Part shown: positions 44,832-54,450 of the stretch, one piece after another
Layout of the letters: each line of letters begins with the position of its first letter
Numbering within the stretch: position 1 is the first letter of the stretch
NCBI GenBank assembly: GCA_029781595.1
Contig: JAKOWJ010000227.1
Span: forward strand, 1-64,000
DNA from: Pseudomonadota bacterium
GTDB lineage: Bacteria; Pseudomonadota; Gammaproteobacteria; Burkholderiales; Usitatibacteraceae
DNA: 64,000 bases
Direction: 5' to 3'
Made by a program: the position numbers and the translations under genes
The notes under the pieces: model-generated
The model's input: only the letters and a program-made list of their open reading frames with translations
Database searches by the model: none
What the model was told of the DNA's origin: nothing

Positions 44832-45698
44832 ATGACCGGCCTCGCCCTCCTGCTCGTCCTCTCCTCGGCGCTCATCCACGCCAGCTGGAACTTCCTGCTC
44901 AAGAAGAGCGGCGGCGGGCCGGGGCTCATCGCCGCCGCCTGCCTCGCTTCGCTCGTGGCCTACGCGCCGGTGGCGGTGGGCGCCGCGTGGGTGCAGCACT
45001 ACGGCTTCCACCCCATGCACCTCGCCCTCATGTTCGCGAGCGGCATGATCCACACGGCCTACTTCCTGCTGCTCGACCGCGCCTACCGCAGCGGCGGCGA
45101 CCTCTCCATCGTCTACCCGCTCGCGCGCGCCACCGGGCCCCTGCTCACGATCGCGGTGGCGGTGCTGCTGCTGGGCGAGCGACCCGGGCCCACGGCGCTG
45201 GGCGGGGCGGTGCTCGTGGTGGCCTCGGCGCTGATGCTCACCGGCAACCCCTTCGCCTGGCACAAGTCGGAGGCGAGGAGCGCCGTGGGCTTCGCCCTGC
45301 TCACGGGCTTCACCATCTCGCTCTACACGATCAACGACAAGTGGAGCGTGGCGGCCTGGCTCATCCCGCCGCTCGTCTTCGACTGGGGCTGCAACTTCTT
45401 CCGCTCGCTGGTGCTGGTGCCCTTCACGCAGCGGCGCTGGCCGGGCGCGATCGGCGCGGCCTGGCGCGAGCGGCGCAAGACGGTGCTCGCCATCGCCCTG
45501 CTCTCGCCGCTGTCGTACATCTTCGTGCTCACGGCCATGGTCTTCACGCCGGTGAGCCTGGTGGCGCCGGCGCGCGAGGTCTCCATCCTCTTCGCCGCGC
45601 TCATGGGCGCGCACTTCCTCAAGGAAGGCGACCTGATGCGCCGCCTGGTGGCGGCGGCGGGCATGGCCCTGGGCGTGGCGGGCCTCACGGCCGGCTAG
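44832..45698 (+). CDS. EamA/DMT family transporter
   Basis: 288 aa, about 10 TM segments, SALIHASWNFLLKKS and repeated drug/metabolite transporter modules. Confidence 0.9.
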   Translation: MTGLALLLVLSSALIHASWNFLLKKSGGGPGLIAAACLASLVAYAPVAVGAAWVQHYGFHPMHLALMFASGMIHTAYFLLLDRAYRSGGDLSIVYPLARATGPLLTIAVAVLLLGERPGPTALGGAVLVVASALMLTGNPFAWHKSEARSAVGFALLTGFTISLYTINDKWSVAAWLIPPLVFDWGCNFFRSLVLVPFTQRRWPGAIGAAWRERRKTVLAIALLSPLSYIFVLTAMVFTPVSLVAPAREVSILFAALMGAHFLKEGDLMRRLVAAAGMALGVAGLTAG

Positions 45699-45712
45699 GG
45701 CTCCCCCGCAGT

Positions 45713-45718
45713 TATAAT
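45713..45718 (+). promoter_or_regulatory. Putative -10 box TATAAT upstream of pgi
   Basis: Exact TATAAT in the short gap between the EamA stop and pgi GTG start. Confidence 0.4.
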
Positions 45719-45759
45719 CGGCGGGGTATGCGTCGCCCCCCGACGCCGGCCGCCACCCC

Positions 45760-47334
45760 GTGTCCACCCTGACCTCCAGCCCAGCCTGGCAAGCCCTCGA
45801 GGCGCACCGCGACGCGATCGCGGCGACCCGCGTCGATTCGCTCTTCGCGCAGGACCCCGGGCGCGGCCCCGCGCTCACCGTGGCCTGCGCGGGCCTCACG
45901 GTGGACCTGTCCAAGCAGCGCCTGACCGGGGAGACGCTGCGCCTGCTGGTGGCCCTGGCGCGCGAGCGCGACGTGCCGGGCGCGGTGGAGCGGCTCTTCA
46001 CGGGCCAGCCGGTCAACAACACCGAGGGACGCGCGGCCCTGCACACGGCGCTGCGCGGCGACGAGCGCGTGACGGCCGGCGGCGAGGACGTGCTCGCGCA
46101 CGTGCAGCGCTGCCGCGAGCGCATGCGCAGCTTCGCCACCGCGGTGCGCGACGGCTCCTGGAAGGGCGCCACGGGCCAGCCCGTGCGCCACGTGCTGGCG
46201 CTGGGCATCGGCGGCTCCTACCTGGGCCCGAAGCTCGCCGTCGAGGCGCTCGCCCCCCTGGCGGACGGGCCGCCCGTGCGGTTCGTGGCCAACGTGGACC
46301 CGGCGGCGCTCGACGACGCGCTGGCCGGCCTGGACCCGGCCACCACCCTCGTGGTGGTGGCCTCCAAGACCTTCACCACGCAGGAGACCCTGGCCAACGC
46401 CCTGGCCGCGCGCGACTGGATCGTCGCGGCGCTCGGCGAGGAGGCCGTCGCCCGCCACTTCGTGGCCGCCACCGCCCGCGCCGGGGAGGCCGAGCGCTTC
46501 GGCATCCCGGCCTGCAACGTCTTCCCGTTCGCCGACTGGGTGGGCGGGCGCTTCTCGGTGTGGTCCAGCGTCGGGCTGCCGGTGGCGATCGCCCTGGGCA
46601 TGCCGGCCTTCGAGCGCTTCCTGGCCGGGGCGCACGCGGTGGACCTCGAGTTCCGCTCGGCGCCGCCGGAGCGCAACGCGCCGCTCCTGGTGGCGCTGGC
46701 GGGCCTGTGGAACCGCGACTTCCTGGGCCTCGCCGTGCACGCGGTGCTGCCGTACGCGCAGCGCCTGTCGAGCCTGCCCGGCTACCTGCAGCAGCTCGAG
46801 ATGGAGTCGCTGGGCAAGGCCGTCGCGGCCGACGGCGCCGCGGTGGGCGTGCCCACCTGCCCCGCGCTCTTCGGCGAGGCCGGCACGCTGGGCCAGCACG
46901 CCTTCTACCAGTGGCTGCACCAGGGCGCCGACGGCGCGGCCTGCGACTTCGTGGTGGTGGCGCGCGCCATGGGCTCGCGCGAGGCCGCGCACGAGGCGCT
47001 GCTCGCCAACGCGCTCGCGCAGTCCGAGGCGCTCATGACGGGGCGCTCGACGGGCGACCCCCACCGCGACTGCCCCGGCGACCGGCCCAGCACCACCATC
47101 GTGCTGCCGGCGCTCGAGCCCGCGGCCCTGGGCGCGCTGGTGGCCCTGTACGAGCACAAGGTCTACGCGCAGGCCGTCCTGTGGGGCCTCAACGCCTTCG
47201 ACCAGTTCGGGGTGGAGCTCGGCAAGGCGATCGCCGGCCGCATCCTGCCGGCGTTCGCCGGCGACGACGCCGCGCTGCACCCGGCCACCCGGCACCTGCT
47301 CGGCCTGCTGCGCCGCGCCGGCCCCTCGCGCTGA
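45760..47334 (+). CDS. pgi: Glucose-6-phosphate isomerase
   Basis: 524 aa; VLALGIGGSYLGPKLAVEAL, GRFSVWSSVGLPVAIALG, LPGYLQQLEMESLGK, NAFDQFGVELGK. Confidence 0.98.
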   Translation: MSTLTSSPAWQALEAHRDAIAATRVDSLFAQDPGRGPALTVACAGLTVDLSKQRLTGETLRLLVALARERDVPGAVERLFTGQPVNNTEGRAALHTALRGDERVTAGGEDVLAHVQRCRERMRSFATAVRDGSWKGATGQPVRHVLALGIGGSYLGPKLAVEALAPLADGPPVRFVANVDPAALDDALAGLDPATTLVVVASKTFTTQETLANALAARDWIVAALGEEAVARHFVAATARAGEAERFGIPACNVFPFADWVGGRFSVWSSVGLPVAIALGMPAFERFLAGAHAVDLEFRSAPPERNAPLLVALAGLWNRDFLGLAVHAVLPYAQRLSSLPGYLQQLEMESLGKAVAADGAAVGVPTCPALFGEAGTLGQHAFYQWLHQGADGAACDFVVVARAMGSREAAHEALLANALAQSEALMTGRSTGDPHRDCPGDRPSTTIVLPALEPAALGALVALYEHKVYAQAVLWGLNAFDQFGVELGKAIAGRILPAFAGDDAALHPATRHLLGLLRRAGPSR

Positions 47335-47354
47335 AGGCCCCTGCGCCCGCGGCC

Positions 47355-49604
47355 ATGGCCACCGAGGACTTCAAGCGCGTCGTCGAGACCCTTCGCACCG
47401 CGATCGCGATCGCCGATCCGAAGGGCGTCGTCGCCTTCGCCAACCCCGCCTTCGTGCAGCTCTCCGGCGACCCGGACCACGGCGTCTGCGGCGAGCCGCT
47501 CGCCTCGCTGTTCCACCGCGACGACGCGCGCCGCGTCACGCAGGCCGTGTCGCGCATCGCCGAGGGCAAGACGGCCTCCGCGATCCTGGACGTTCGCGTG
47601 GCCGCCGGCGGCGACTGGGCGCAGCTCGCGCTGCAGCCGGCCCTGGACGCGCGCGACCAGCCCGCCGGCATCGTGGCCGTGCTGCACGATGTCGCCGGGC
47701 AGCGCGAGACGGAGGACGCGCTGAACCTCTCCACCGCGCGCCTGCTCGCGCTGGTGGAGGACTCGCCCAGCGCCAAGCTCATCGAGAACGCCGACGGCGA
47801 GGTGGAGCTGGTGAACGACGCCTTCTGCCGGCTGCTGGGCCTGGAGAGCGCGCCGCAGTCGCTGCTGGGGCTGCCCGCCGTCGAGGTGATCGGCCGCTCG
47901 AAGGCGGTGGACGCCGCCGCCCTCGCCGGCGCGCACCGCCGGCCGGACGCGCCGGCGAGCATCCCCCTCGCGCGCGCCGACGGGGTGCCCGCCACGCTCG
48001 AGCGCCAGCCGCTGCTGGTGGACGAGTCGCCCGCCGGCGCGCTGTGGTCCTCGCACGCCGAGACCGGGGCGCCCGCGCCGGCCGAGCGCGGCGCCTCCGA
48101 GATCGCGCTCATCGAGAAGATCGGCGCCGAGCTCTCCGTGGCGCTCGAGGGCCTGGCGGCCATCTCGATCCGCGCGCAGCAGATGGAGTTCGACCCGGCG
48201 CTGGTCGAGCACTTCGTGGACATCCGCGCCGCCACGGAGACGGCGCTGGGCGCCATCGGCGACCTGGTGGACTTCTCCAAGGTCGAGGGCGGCATCGAGC
48301 TCGCGCGCGCGGAGTTCCGGCTGCGCCCGGCGGTGGCGGAGCTCGTCAGGCGCGTGGTGGCACGCGCCGAGGAGACGGGCTGCCGCCTGCGCGTGAAGGT
48401 GGAGCAGGACGTGCCCGACTGCCTCGAGGGCGACGTCGAGCGCCTGCGCCTGCTGCTGAGGAACCTCCTGGAGAGCGCCTTCGCCGTGTACCCGGGCGCG
48501 GAGGCGACCCTCGCCATCTCGCCGGAGTACCAGACCTCCTCGGGCATCCAGCTCTCCTTCGCGGTGTCCGTGGCCGCCGGCCCCGACAAGGGCGCGCCGC
48601 GCGCCTCGGTGGAGGCGGGCATGGGCGTGGCCGTCGCGCGCTTCATGGTGGGCGCCATGGGCGGGCGCCTCGCGGTGGGCACGCGGCCGGGCGATGCGCT
48701 GTACGCCTTCACGATCGAGTTCCCGGTGCGCCCCGCGCCGCCCGCGCCGCACCGCCCGTCCTACGTCTCGCTGGTGGCCATGCCCGTGCTCGTGGTGAGC
48801 GAGGACTCGGCGCAGCGCCTGGCGCTCGCCAACGTGCTGCGCGGCTGGCGCATGACGCCCATCGAGGCGGACAACGCGGCCATGGCGCTCGCGCTGCTCG
48901 AGCGCCTGCACGGCGAGGGCAGCCCCGTGCCGCTGATGCTCGTGTCCAACCGCATGGCGCACCAGGACGGGTTCCTGCTCGCCTTCCGCGTGAAGAACCA
49001 CCCGGACCTCGCCTCGACGCTGATCATGATGCTCGCCACCGACGGGCGGCCCGGCGACGCCATCGCCTGCCGCGAGAACGGCATCAGCGCGTACCTGCGG
49101 TACCCGCTCGCCGACAAGCAGCTCAACGACGCCATCGTGGCCGTCACCGGCGCCTCGGTGGATGCCGACGAGACGCCCACCCTGGTCACCCGCCACTCGC
49201 TGCGCGAGCAGCGCAAGGGCGCCACCATCCTGCTGGTGGACCCGCACCGCGACAGCCACATGCTGGCCGCGCACATCCTGAGGAAGCGCGACTCCAGCCT
49301 GGTGGTGGCCGCGGACCTCGCCGAGGCCATCGCCTCGCTGGAGCAGGACCTCTACGACCTCGTCTTCGTGGACGTGACGGTGGAGGGCCTGGAGGGGCCG
49401 GGCGCCCCCGCGCTGCTGCGCGGGCACGTCAAGCGCGACGTGCAGGCCACGCGCTTCTACGCCACCAGCGTGGACCACTCGCCCGAGTGGCGCGCCGCGC
49501 GCCTGGCCGAGGGCTTCGACGGCACGCTTGCCAAGCCCTTCCGCCGCGACAACCTCTTCGCCATCCTCGCCGAGATCGGGCGCCTGCCGGATCCGCAGGA
49601 GTAG
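47355..49604 (+). CDS. Hybrid histidine kinase-like protein with two PAS domains, degenerate kinase core and two receiver domains
   Basis: ATG at 47355; PAS-like segments; GMGVAVARFMVGAMGGRLAV (G2-like); receivers at about 48780 (VLVVSEDSAQ...LMLVSNRM) and about 49222 (ILLVDPHRDS...LVFVDVTVEG...LAKPF). Confidence 0.88.
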   Translation: MATEDFKRVVETLRTAIAIADPKGVVAFANPAFVQLSGDPDHGVCGEPLASLFHRDDARRVTQAVSRIAEGKTASAILDVRVAAGGDWAQLALQPALDARDQPAGIVAVLHDVAGQRETEDALNLSTARLLALVEDSPSAKLIENADGEVELVNDAFCRLLGLESAPQSLLGLPAVEVIGRSKAVDAAALAGAHRRPDAPASIPLARADGVPATLERQPLLVDESPAGALWSSHAETGAPAPAERGASEIALIEKIGAELSVALEGLAAISIRAQQMEFDPALVEHFVDIRAATETALGAIGDLVDFSKVEGGIELARAEFRLRPAVAELVRRVVARAEETGCRLRVKVEQDVPDCLEGDVERLRLLLRNLLESAFAVYPGAEATLAISPEYQTSSGIQLSFAVSVAAGPDKGAPRASVEAGMGVAVARFMVGAMGGRLAVGTRPGDALYAFTIEFPVRPAPPAPHRPSYVSLVAMPVLVVSEDSAQRLALANVLRGWRMTPIEADNAAMALALLERLHGEGSPVPLMLVSNRMAHQDGFLLAFRVKNHPDLASTLIMMLATDGRPGDAIACRENGISAYLRYPLADKQLNDAIVAVTGASVDADETPTLVTRHSLREQRKGATILLVDPHRDSHMLAAHILRKRDSSLVVAADLAEAIASLEQDLYDLVFVDVTVEGLEGPGAPALLRGHVKRDVQATRFYATSVDHSPEWRAARLAEGFDGTLAKPFRRDNLFAILAEIGRLPDPQE

Positions 49605-49646
49605 CGCCGCGCGGGAACCCGCGGGCCGCCGCGGCGTCTGAGCAGC

Positions 49647-50312
49647 ATGCGACTGCTGCTCGTCGAGGACGACGCGATGATCGGCGCCGCGGCCCGCGAC
49701 GGGCTGCGGGAGGACGGCTTCGCCGTCGACTGGGTGCGCGACGGGCGCGAGGCGCAGGCCGCCCTCGCGCCGGGCGTGCACGAGATGGTGCTGCTGGACC
49801 TCGGGCTGCCCGGCCGCGACGGCCTCGCCATCCTGCGCGGCCTGCGCGCCCGCGGCGACGCGACGCCCGTCATCATCCTCACGGCGCGCGACGCGGTCGC
49901 GGACCGGGTCGCGGGCCTGGACGCCGGCGCCGACGACTACCTGGTCAAGCCCTTCGACCTCGACGAGCTGGCCGCGCGCATCCGCGCGCTGCGTCGGCGC
50001 CACGCGGGACGCGCGCGCGCCGCGGTGCGGATCGGCCCGCTCACGATGGACCCGGCCACGCGCGAGGTCGCCTGGCACGGGCGCCGCGTGCAGCTCTCGG
50101 GGCGCGAGTACGCGCTGCTCGCCGCGCTCGCGGACCGCCCCGGCGCCATCCTCTCGCGCGCCCAGCTCGAGGAGCGCATCTACGGCTGGGACGAGGAGGT
50201 CGGCAGCAACGCGGTGGAGGTCTTCGTGCACGGGCTGCGCCGCAAGCTCGACCCCGGCTTCATCCGCAACGTGCGCGGCCTGGGCTACACCCTCTCGCCC
50301 GACGCCGGCTGA
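49647..50312 (+). CDS. OmpR/PhoB-family response regulator (QseB/TctD-like)
   Basis: 221 aa; MRLLLVEDDAMIGAAARDGLRE...VLLDLGLPGRDGL...DYLVKPFDLDEL...winged-helix C-terminus. Confidence 0.96.
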   Translation: MRLLLVEDDAMIGAAARDGLREDGFAVDWVRDGREAQAALAPGVHEMVLLDLGLPGRDGLAILRGLRARGDATPVIILTARDAVADRVAGLDAGADDYLVKPFDLDELAARIRALRRRHAGRARAAVRIGPLTMDPATREVAWHGRRVQLSGREYALLAALADRPGAILSRAQLEERIYGWDEEVGSNAVEVFVHGLRRKLDPGFIRNVRGLGYTLSPDAG

Positions 50313-51643
50313 TGTCGCTGCGCCGGCGCCTGCTCTTCTGGCTGCTCACGAGCGTGCTCGCCGGGGGCCTGCTCGCCTCGTCGGTGGTCTTCTTCCAGGC
50401 CCTGGGCGAGACCAACGCCATCTTCGACTACCAGCTGCGCCAGCTCGCGCTCTCGCTGCGCGACCGCCAGTTCAGCCGCGCGGCCGTGGTCGAGGCGCTG
50501 CAGGGCGAGGATGTGCCGGACCTCGCCATCCAGGCCTGGGCGCCCGACGGCACGCTGCTCTACGACTCCGCGCCCGGCGCGGGCCTGCCTTCCGTGGTGC
50601 GGCTGGGGCTCTCCACGCTCTCGACGCCCCGGGGCGCGTGGCGGCTGTACGCCACGCAGCTTCGCGGCCTCACGATCCAGGTGGCGCAGCCGACTGCCGT
50701 GCGCGACCGCCTCGCCGCGCAGGCGGCCGGGCGCACGCTCCTGCCCTTCCTCGTGGCCCTGCCGCTCATGGGCCTGCTCATCTGGCGGCTGGTGGGCCGC
50801 GAGCTCGCCCCGCTCGAGCGCACGGCCGAGGCGGTGGCGCGCCGCAGCCCGGCCTCGCTGGAGCCCATCCCGGCGGGAGACGCGCCCGAGGAGATGCGCG
50901 GGCTCATCGACTCGCTCAACACGCTGCTCGGGCGCCTGGATGCCGCGCTCGAGAGCCAGCGCCGCTTCGTGGCCGACGCCGCGCACGAGCTGAGGAGCCC
51001 GCTCACCGCCCTGTCGCTGCAGCTGCAGCTCGCCACGCGCGCGCGCACCGAGGAGAAGCGGGCGCAGGCGCACGAGTCGCTGCGCCAGGGCGTGGAGCGC
51101 GCCACGCGCCTGGTCGAGCAGCTCCTCGCCCTCGCGCGCCAGTCGCCCGACGCGCCGGCCGAGCCGCTGGCGCCGGTGGACCTCGCCGCGCTCGCGCGCG
51201 GGGCCGTGGAGCACCACGCGGCCGCGGCGGCGGCCAAGGGCCTGGACCTCGCGTGCGTCGGCGCGGGTCCCCTCGCCATCCAGGGCGAGCGCGGGGCGCT
51301 GGCGGTGCTGGCCGACAACCTCGTGGGCAACGCCGTGCGCTACACGCCCGCCGAGGGGCGCGTGCGCGTGTCCACCGGCGCGGACGCCGGCACGGCGTTC
51401 CTCACCGTGGCCGACGACGGCCCCGGCATCCCGCCCGGGGAGCGCGAGCGCGTCTTCCACCGCTTCTACCGCGGCGCGGACGCGGGCGGCCCCGGCAGCG
51501 GGCTGGGCCTCGCCATCGTGAAGGAGGTGGCGGACCGCCACGGCGCCACCGTCACCCTCTCGGACGGCCTGGGCGGCCGCGGGCTGCGCGTGCGCGTCGC
51601 CTTCCCGCCCGCCGCGGCGCGCGCGGCCTTAAGTCCCGCCTAA
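50312..51643 (+). CDS. Sensor histidine kinase (QseC/TctE-like)
   Basis: ATG at 50312 overlapping RR stop (TGATG); RRFVADAAHELRSPLTALSLQLQLA, NLVGNAVRYTP, VADDGPGIPPGE, GSGLGLAIVKEVADRHG. Confidence 0.96.
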   Translation: MSLRRRLLFWLLTSVLAGGLLASSVVFFQALGETNAIFDYQLRQLALSLRDRQFSRAAVVEALQGEDVPDLAIQAWAPDGTLLYDSAPGAGLPSVVRLGLSTLSTPRGAWRLYATQLRGLTIQVAQPTAVRDRLAAQAAGRTLLPFLVALPLMGLLIWRLVGRELAPLERTAEAVARRSPASLEPIPAGDAPEEMRGLIDSLNTLLGRLDAALESQRRFVADAAHELRSPLTALSLQLQLATRARTEEKRAQAHESLRQGVERATRLVEQLLALARQSPDAPAEPLAPVDLAALARGAVEHHAAAAAAKGLDLACVGAGPLAIQGERGALAVLADNLVGNAVRYTPAEGRVRVSTGADAGTAFLTVADDGPGIPPGERERVFHRFYRGADAGGPGSGLGLAIVKEVADRHGATVTLSDGLGGRGLRVRVAFPPAAARAALSPA

Positions 51644-51709
51644 GCGCCGCGCGCGACAGTTCTCCCGTCCGGCGCCGATTCCCGGCGCCCCGCAGACAGG
51701 AGAACCCGA

Positions 51710-53179
51710 ATGAAGCTCAAGATCCTCATCGCGTGCCTGGCCATCGCCGGCCTCGCCTCCACGGGCGTCGTCGCCTGGCGCGACCACGCCGCCCTCGCCC
51801 AGGCCGCCGAGCCGGTGCACACCGCCATGACGGCGCCGGCCGCGCCGGCCGCCGCGACGCCCGTCCCGAAGCTCGAGCTCACCGACTTCAGCGCGCTGGT
51901 GAAGCGGTACGGGCCCGCGGTGGTGAACATCAGCGTGACCTCGAACGTGAAGGCGTCCTTCGGCGGCGTGCCCGGCTTCGGCGGCGGCGACCGCAACGAT
52001 CCCTTCTTCGAGTTCTTCCGCGGCTTCCGCATCCCGCAGGACGCCGTGCCGGCGCCGGTGCGCGGCCAGGGCTCGGGATTCATCGTCTCGAGCGACGGCT
52101 ACATCCTCACCAACACGCACGTGGTGGACAACGCCTCGGAGGTCACCGTCAAGCTCACCGACCGGCGCGAGTTCAAGGCGAAGGTGGTGGGCGCCGACAA
52201 GCAGAGCGACGTGGCGCTCATCAAGATCGACGCGAAGGACCTGCCGACGGTGCGGCTGGGCAACTCGCACGACACGCACGTGGGCGAGTGGGTCGTGGCC
52301 ATCGGCGCGCCCTACGGATTCGAGAACACCGTGACCGCGGGCATCGTGAGCGCCAAGTCGCGCTCGCTGCCGGACGGCTCCTACGTGCCGTTCATCCAGA
52401 CCGACGCGGCGGTGAACCCCGGCAACTCGGGCGGGCCGCTCTTCAACCTGGCCGGCGAGGTGATCGGCATCAACTCGCAGATCTACAGCCGCACCGGCGG
52501 CTTCCAGGGCCTGTCCTTCGCGGTGCCCATCGAGATCGCCCTGAAGGTGAAGGACGACCTGCAGGCGCACGGCAAGGTCACGCGCGGGCGCCTCGGGGTG
52601 ACGATCCAGGAGGTGAACGCGGCCCTCGCCGACTCCTTCGGGCTGGACCGGCCGCACGGCGCGCTGGTCTCGGACGTGGAGAAGGGCGGGCCGGCCGACC
52701 GCGCGGGACTGAAGGCCGGCGACGTGATCCTCAAGATGGACGGCAAGCCCGTCGAGCGCTCCATCGACCTGCCGGTCATGGTGGCCAACGCGAAGCCGGG
52801 CACCGAGACGACGCTCGACGTCTGGCGCAAGGGCGACGACCGCACGATGAAGGTGACCCTGGGCGAGCGCGTCGACGCCAAGGTGGCCTCCAGCGACGGT
52901 GCCGCGCCCGGCACCGGCCGCCTGGGCCTCGCCGTGCGCCCGCTCACCTCCGACGAGAAGCGCGAGACGGGCGAGCACGCCGGCGTCGTGGTCGAGGACG
53001 CCTCCGGCCCGGCCGCCCGCGCCGGCATCCAGCCCGGCGACATCATCGTGTCGCTCAACGGGCTTCCCGTGACCAACCCCGGCCAGCTGCGCGAGCTCGC
53101 GGCGAAGGGGGGCAAGCGCCTCGCGCTCCTGGTGGAACGCGACGGCGGCAAGCTCTTCGTCCCCGTGGACATCGGCTAG
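51710..53179 (+). CDS. Do family serine endopeptidase (DegP/MucD-type) with two PDZ domains
   Basis: 489 aa; GSGFIVSSDGYILTNTHVV, SDVALIKID, QTDAAVNPGNSGGPLFNL, two PDZ domains. Confidence 0.97.
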   Translation: MKLKILIACLAIAGLASTGVVAWRDHAALAQAAEPVHTAMTAPAAPAAATPVPKLELTDFSALVKRYGPAVVNISVTSNVKASFGGVPGFGGGDRNDPFFEFFRGFRIPQDAVPAPVRGQGSGFIVSSDGYILTNTHVVDNASEVTVKLTDRREFKAKVVGADKQSDVALIKIDAKDLPTVRLGNSHDTHVGEWVVAIGAPYGFENTVTAGIVSAKSRSLPDGSYVPFIQTDAAVNPGNSGGPLFNLAGEVIGINSQIYSRTGGFQGLSFAVPIEIALKVKDDLQAHGKVTRGRLGVTIQEVNAALADSFGLDRPHGALVSDVEKGGPADRAGLKAGDVILKMDGKPVERSIDLPVMVANAKPGTETTLDVWRKGDDRTMKVTLGERVDAKVASSDGAAPGTGRLGLAVRPLTSDEKRETGEHAGVVVEDASGPAARAGIQPGDIIVSLNGLPVTNPGQLRELAAKGGKRLALLVERDGGKLFVPVDIG

Positions 53180-53203
53180 CGGCCCCGAACCAGGAGAACC
53201 GAG

Positions 53204-53653
53204 ATGAAGACACGCCTCTACGCCATCGTCCTTCCCACCCTGCTCGCCGCCGGCGCCGCCGCGGCGGGCCAGGCCGGCGCGCCGGCCGCCATGCCCGCGG
53301 TGCACAAGCAGGGCGAGGTCTCGTACGTCAGCGGCGGCGTCGGCCGGGACGAGGCCACGGCCTTCCGGCACGCCGCCAAGGCCTGGCCGCTCGAGCTCGT
53401 CTTCGTGCAGAAGACGGGCCGGCGCGACAGCTACCTCGCCGACATCCCCGTCACCATCCGCGACGCGAAGCGCCGCGTCGTGTACGAGGGGCGCGCCGAC
53501 GGGCCGTACTTCCTCGCGCGCCTGCCCAAGGGCGACTACACGGTGAGCGCGCGATGGGAGTCGTGGAACTTCACGCGCCACCTGCACGTGGGCGACAAGC
53601 ACCAGAAGGTGGTGTTCGAGTGGAAGAAGGCCGCGTCCGACCGGCGGGCCTAG
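53204..53653 (+). CDS. Secreted carboxypeptidase regulatory-like domain protein
   Basis: 149 aa, signal peptide; YLADIPVTIRDAKRRVVYEGRADGPYFLARLPKGDYTVSARWE resembles the CarboxypepD_reg fold. Confidence 0.7.
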   Translation: MKTRLYAIVLPTLLAAGAAAAGQAGAPAAMPAVHKQGEVSYVSGGVGRDEATAFRHAAKAWPLELVFVQKTGRRDSYLADIPVTIRDAKRRVVYEGRADGPYFLARLPKGDYTVSARWESWNFTRHLHVGDKHQKVVFEWKKAASDRRA

Positions 53654-54450
53654 CCCCGGCGCGCCGCGAGGACCGCCTCGGCGAGTTCCGCGAAGCCCGC
53701 GGAACCCGCCGACGGCGTCACGTAGCGCGGCAGCGCGGTAATGAGGTCGGCCATCGCGCGCACGTTGGCCACGCCCGTGGCGTGAGGGAAGAAGGCGAAC
53801 ATCGGCTGGTCGTTGGGCGAGTCTCCCGCGAAGACGAAGCGCTCGCGCTCGGCCGCCAGGTCGATGCCGAAGTCCTCGGCCAGCATGAGGCGCGTGGTGG
53901 AGAGCTTGTCGTAGCCGCCGAACCAGCCGTTCACGTGGATCGAGCTCACCTTGGCGGTGAGGCCCTCGGCCTGCATGATCTCCACGATGCGCGCCACGGC
54001 CTCGCGCGGCAGGGCGGGAACGTCCTCGCAGAAGTCGATGGCGAGGTCGGCCTCGCGGTAGGCCTGGTCGGAGGCGATGGCCGAGCCGGGCACCTCGGCG
54101 AGGATGCGCGCGGCGATGGCCTGCATCCGGTCGGCGCGGCGCGCGCGCTCGGCCTCGCCGATCACGTAGCGCTTGAGGAGCCGGCCCGCCGCCGCGTCGT
54201 GCCGGAACCAGAACGCGCCGTTCTCCCCCACCACCGCGTCCACCGGCCACATGCGCGCGATGTGGTCGCACCAGCCTGCCGGCCGCCCCGTGACGGGCAC
54301 CACCAGCAGGCCCGCCTCGCGCAGGCGCTCCAGCGCCGAGTAGGCGACGGCCCGGAGCCGCCCGTGCGTGGTGAGCGTGTCGTCGATGTCGGCGAGCACG
54401 CCGCGCAGCGCGCGGCGCGCCTGCGCCGGGAACTCGGCCAGGGGCTTCAG
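53650..54450 (-). CDS. HAD-IIB family hydrolase (start codon uncertain)
   Basis: GVLADIDDTLTTHGRL (motif I), VPVTGRPAGW (motif II), FAGDSPNDQPMFAFFPHATGVAN (motif IV). Start could be CTG at 54450 or an internal GTG. Confidence 0.87.
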   Translation of the reverse strand: MKPLAEFPAQARRALRGVLADIDDTLTTHGRLRAVAYSALERLREAGLLVVPVTGRPAGWCDHIARMWPVDAVVGENGAFWFRHDAAAGRLLKRYVIGEAERARRADRMQAIAARILAEVPGSAIASDQAYREADLAIDFCEDVPALPREAVARIVEIMQAEGLTAKVSSIHVNGWFGGYDKLSTTRLMLAEDFGIDLAAERERFVFAGDSPNDQPMFAFFPHATGVANVRAMADLITALPRYVTPSAGSAGFAELAEAVLAARRG

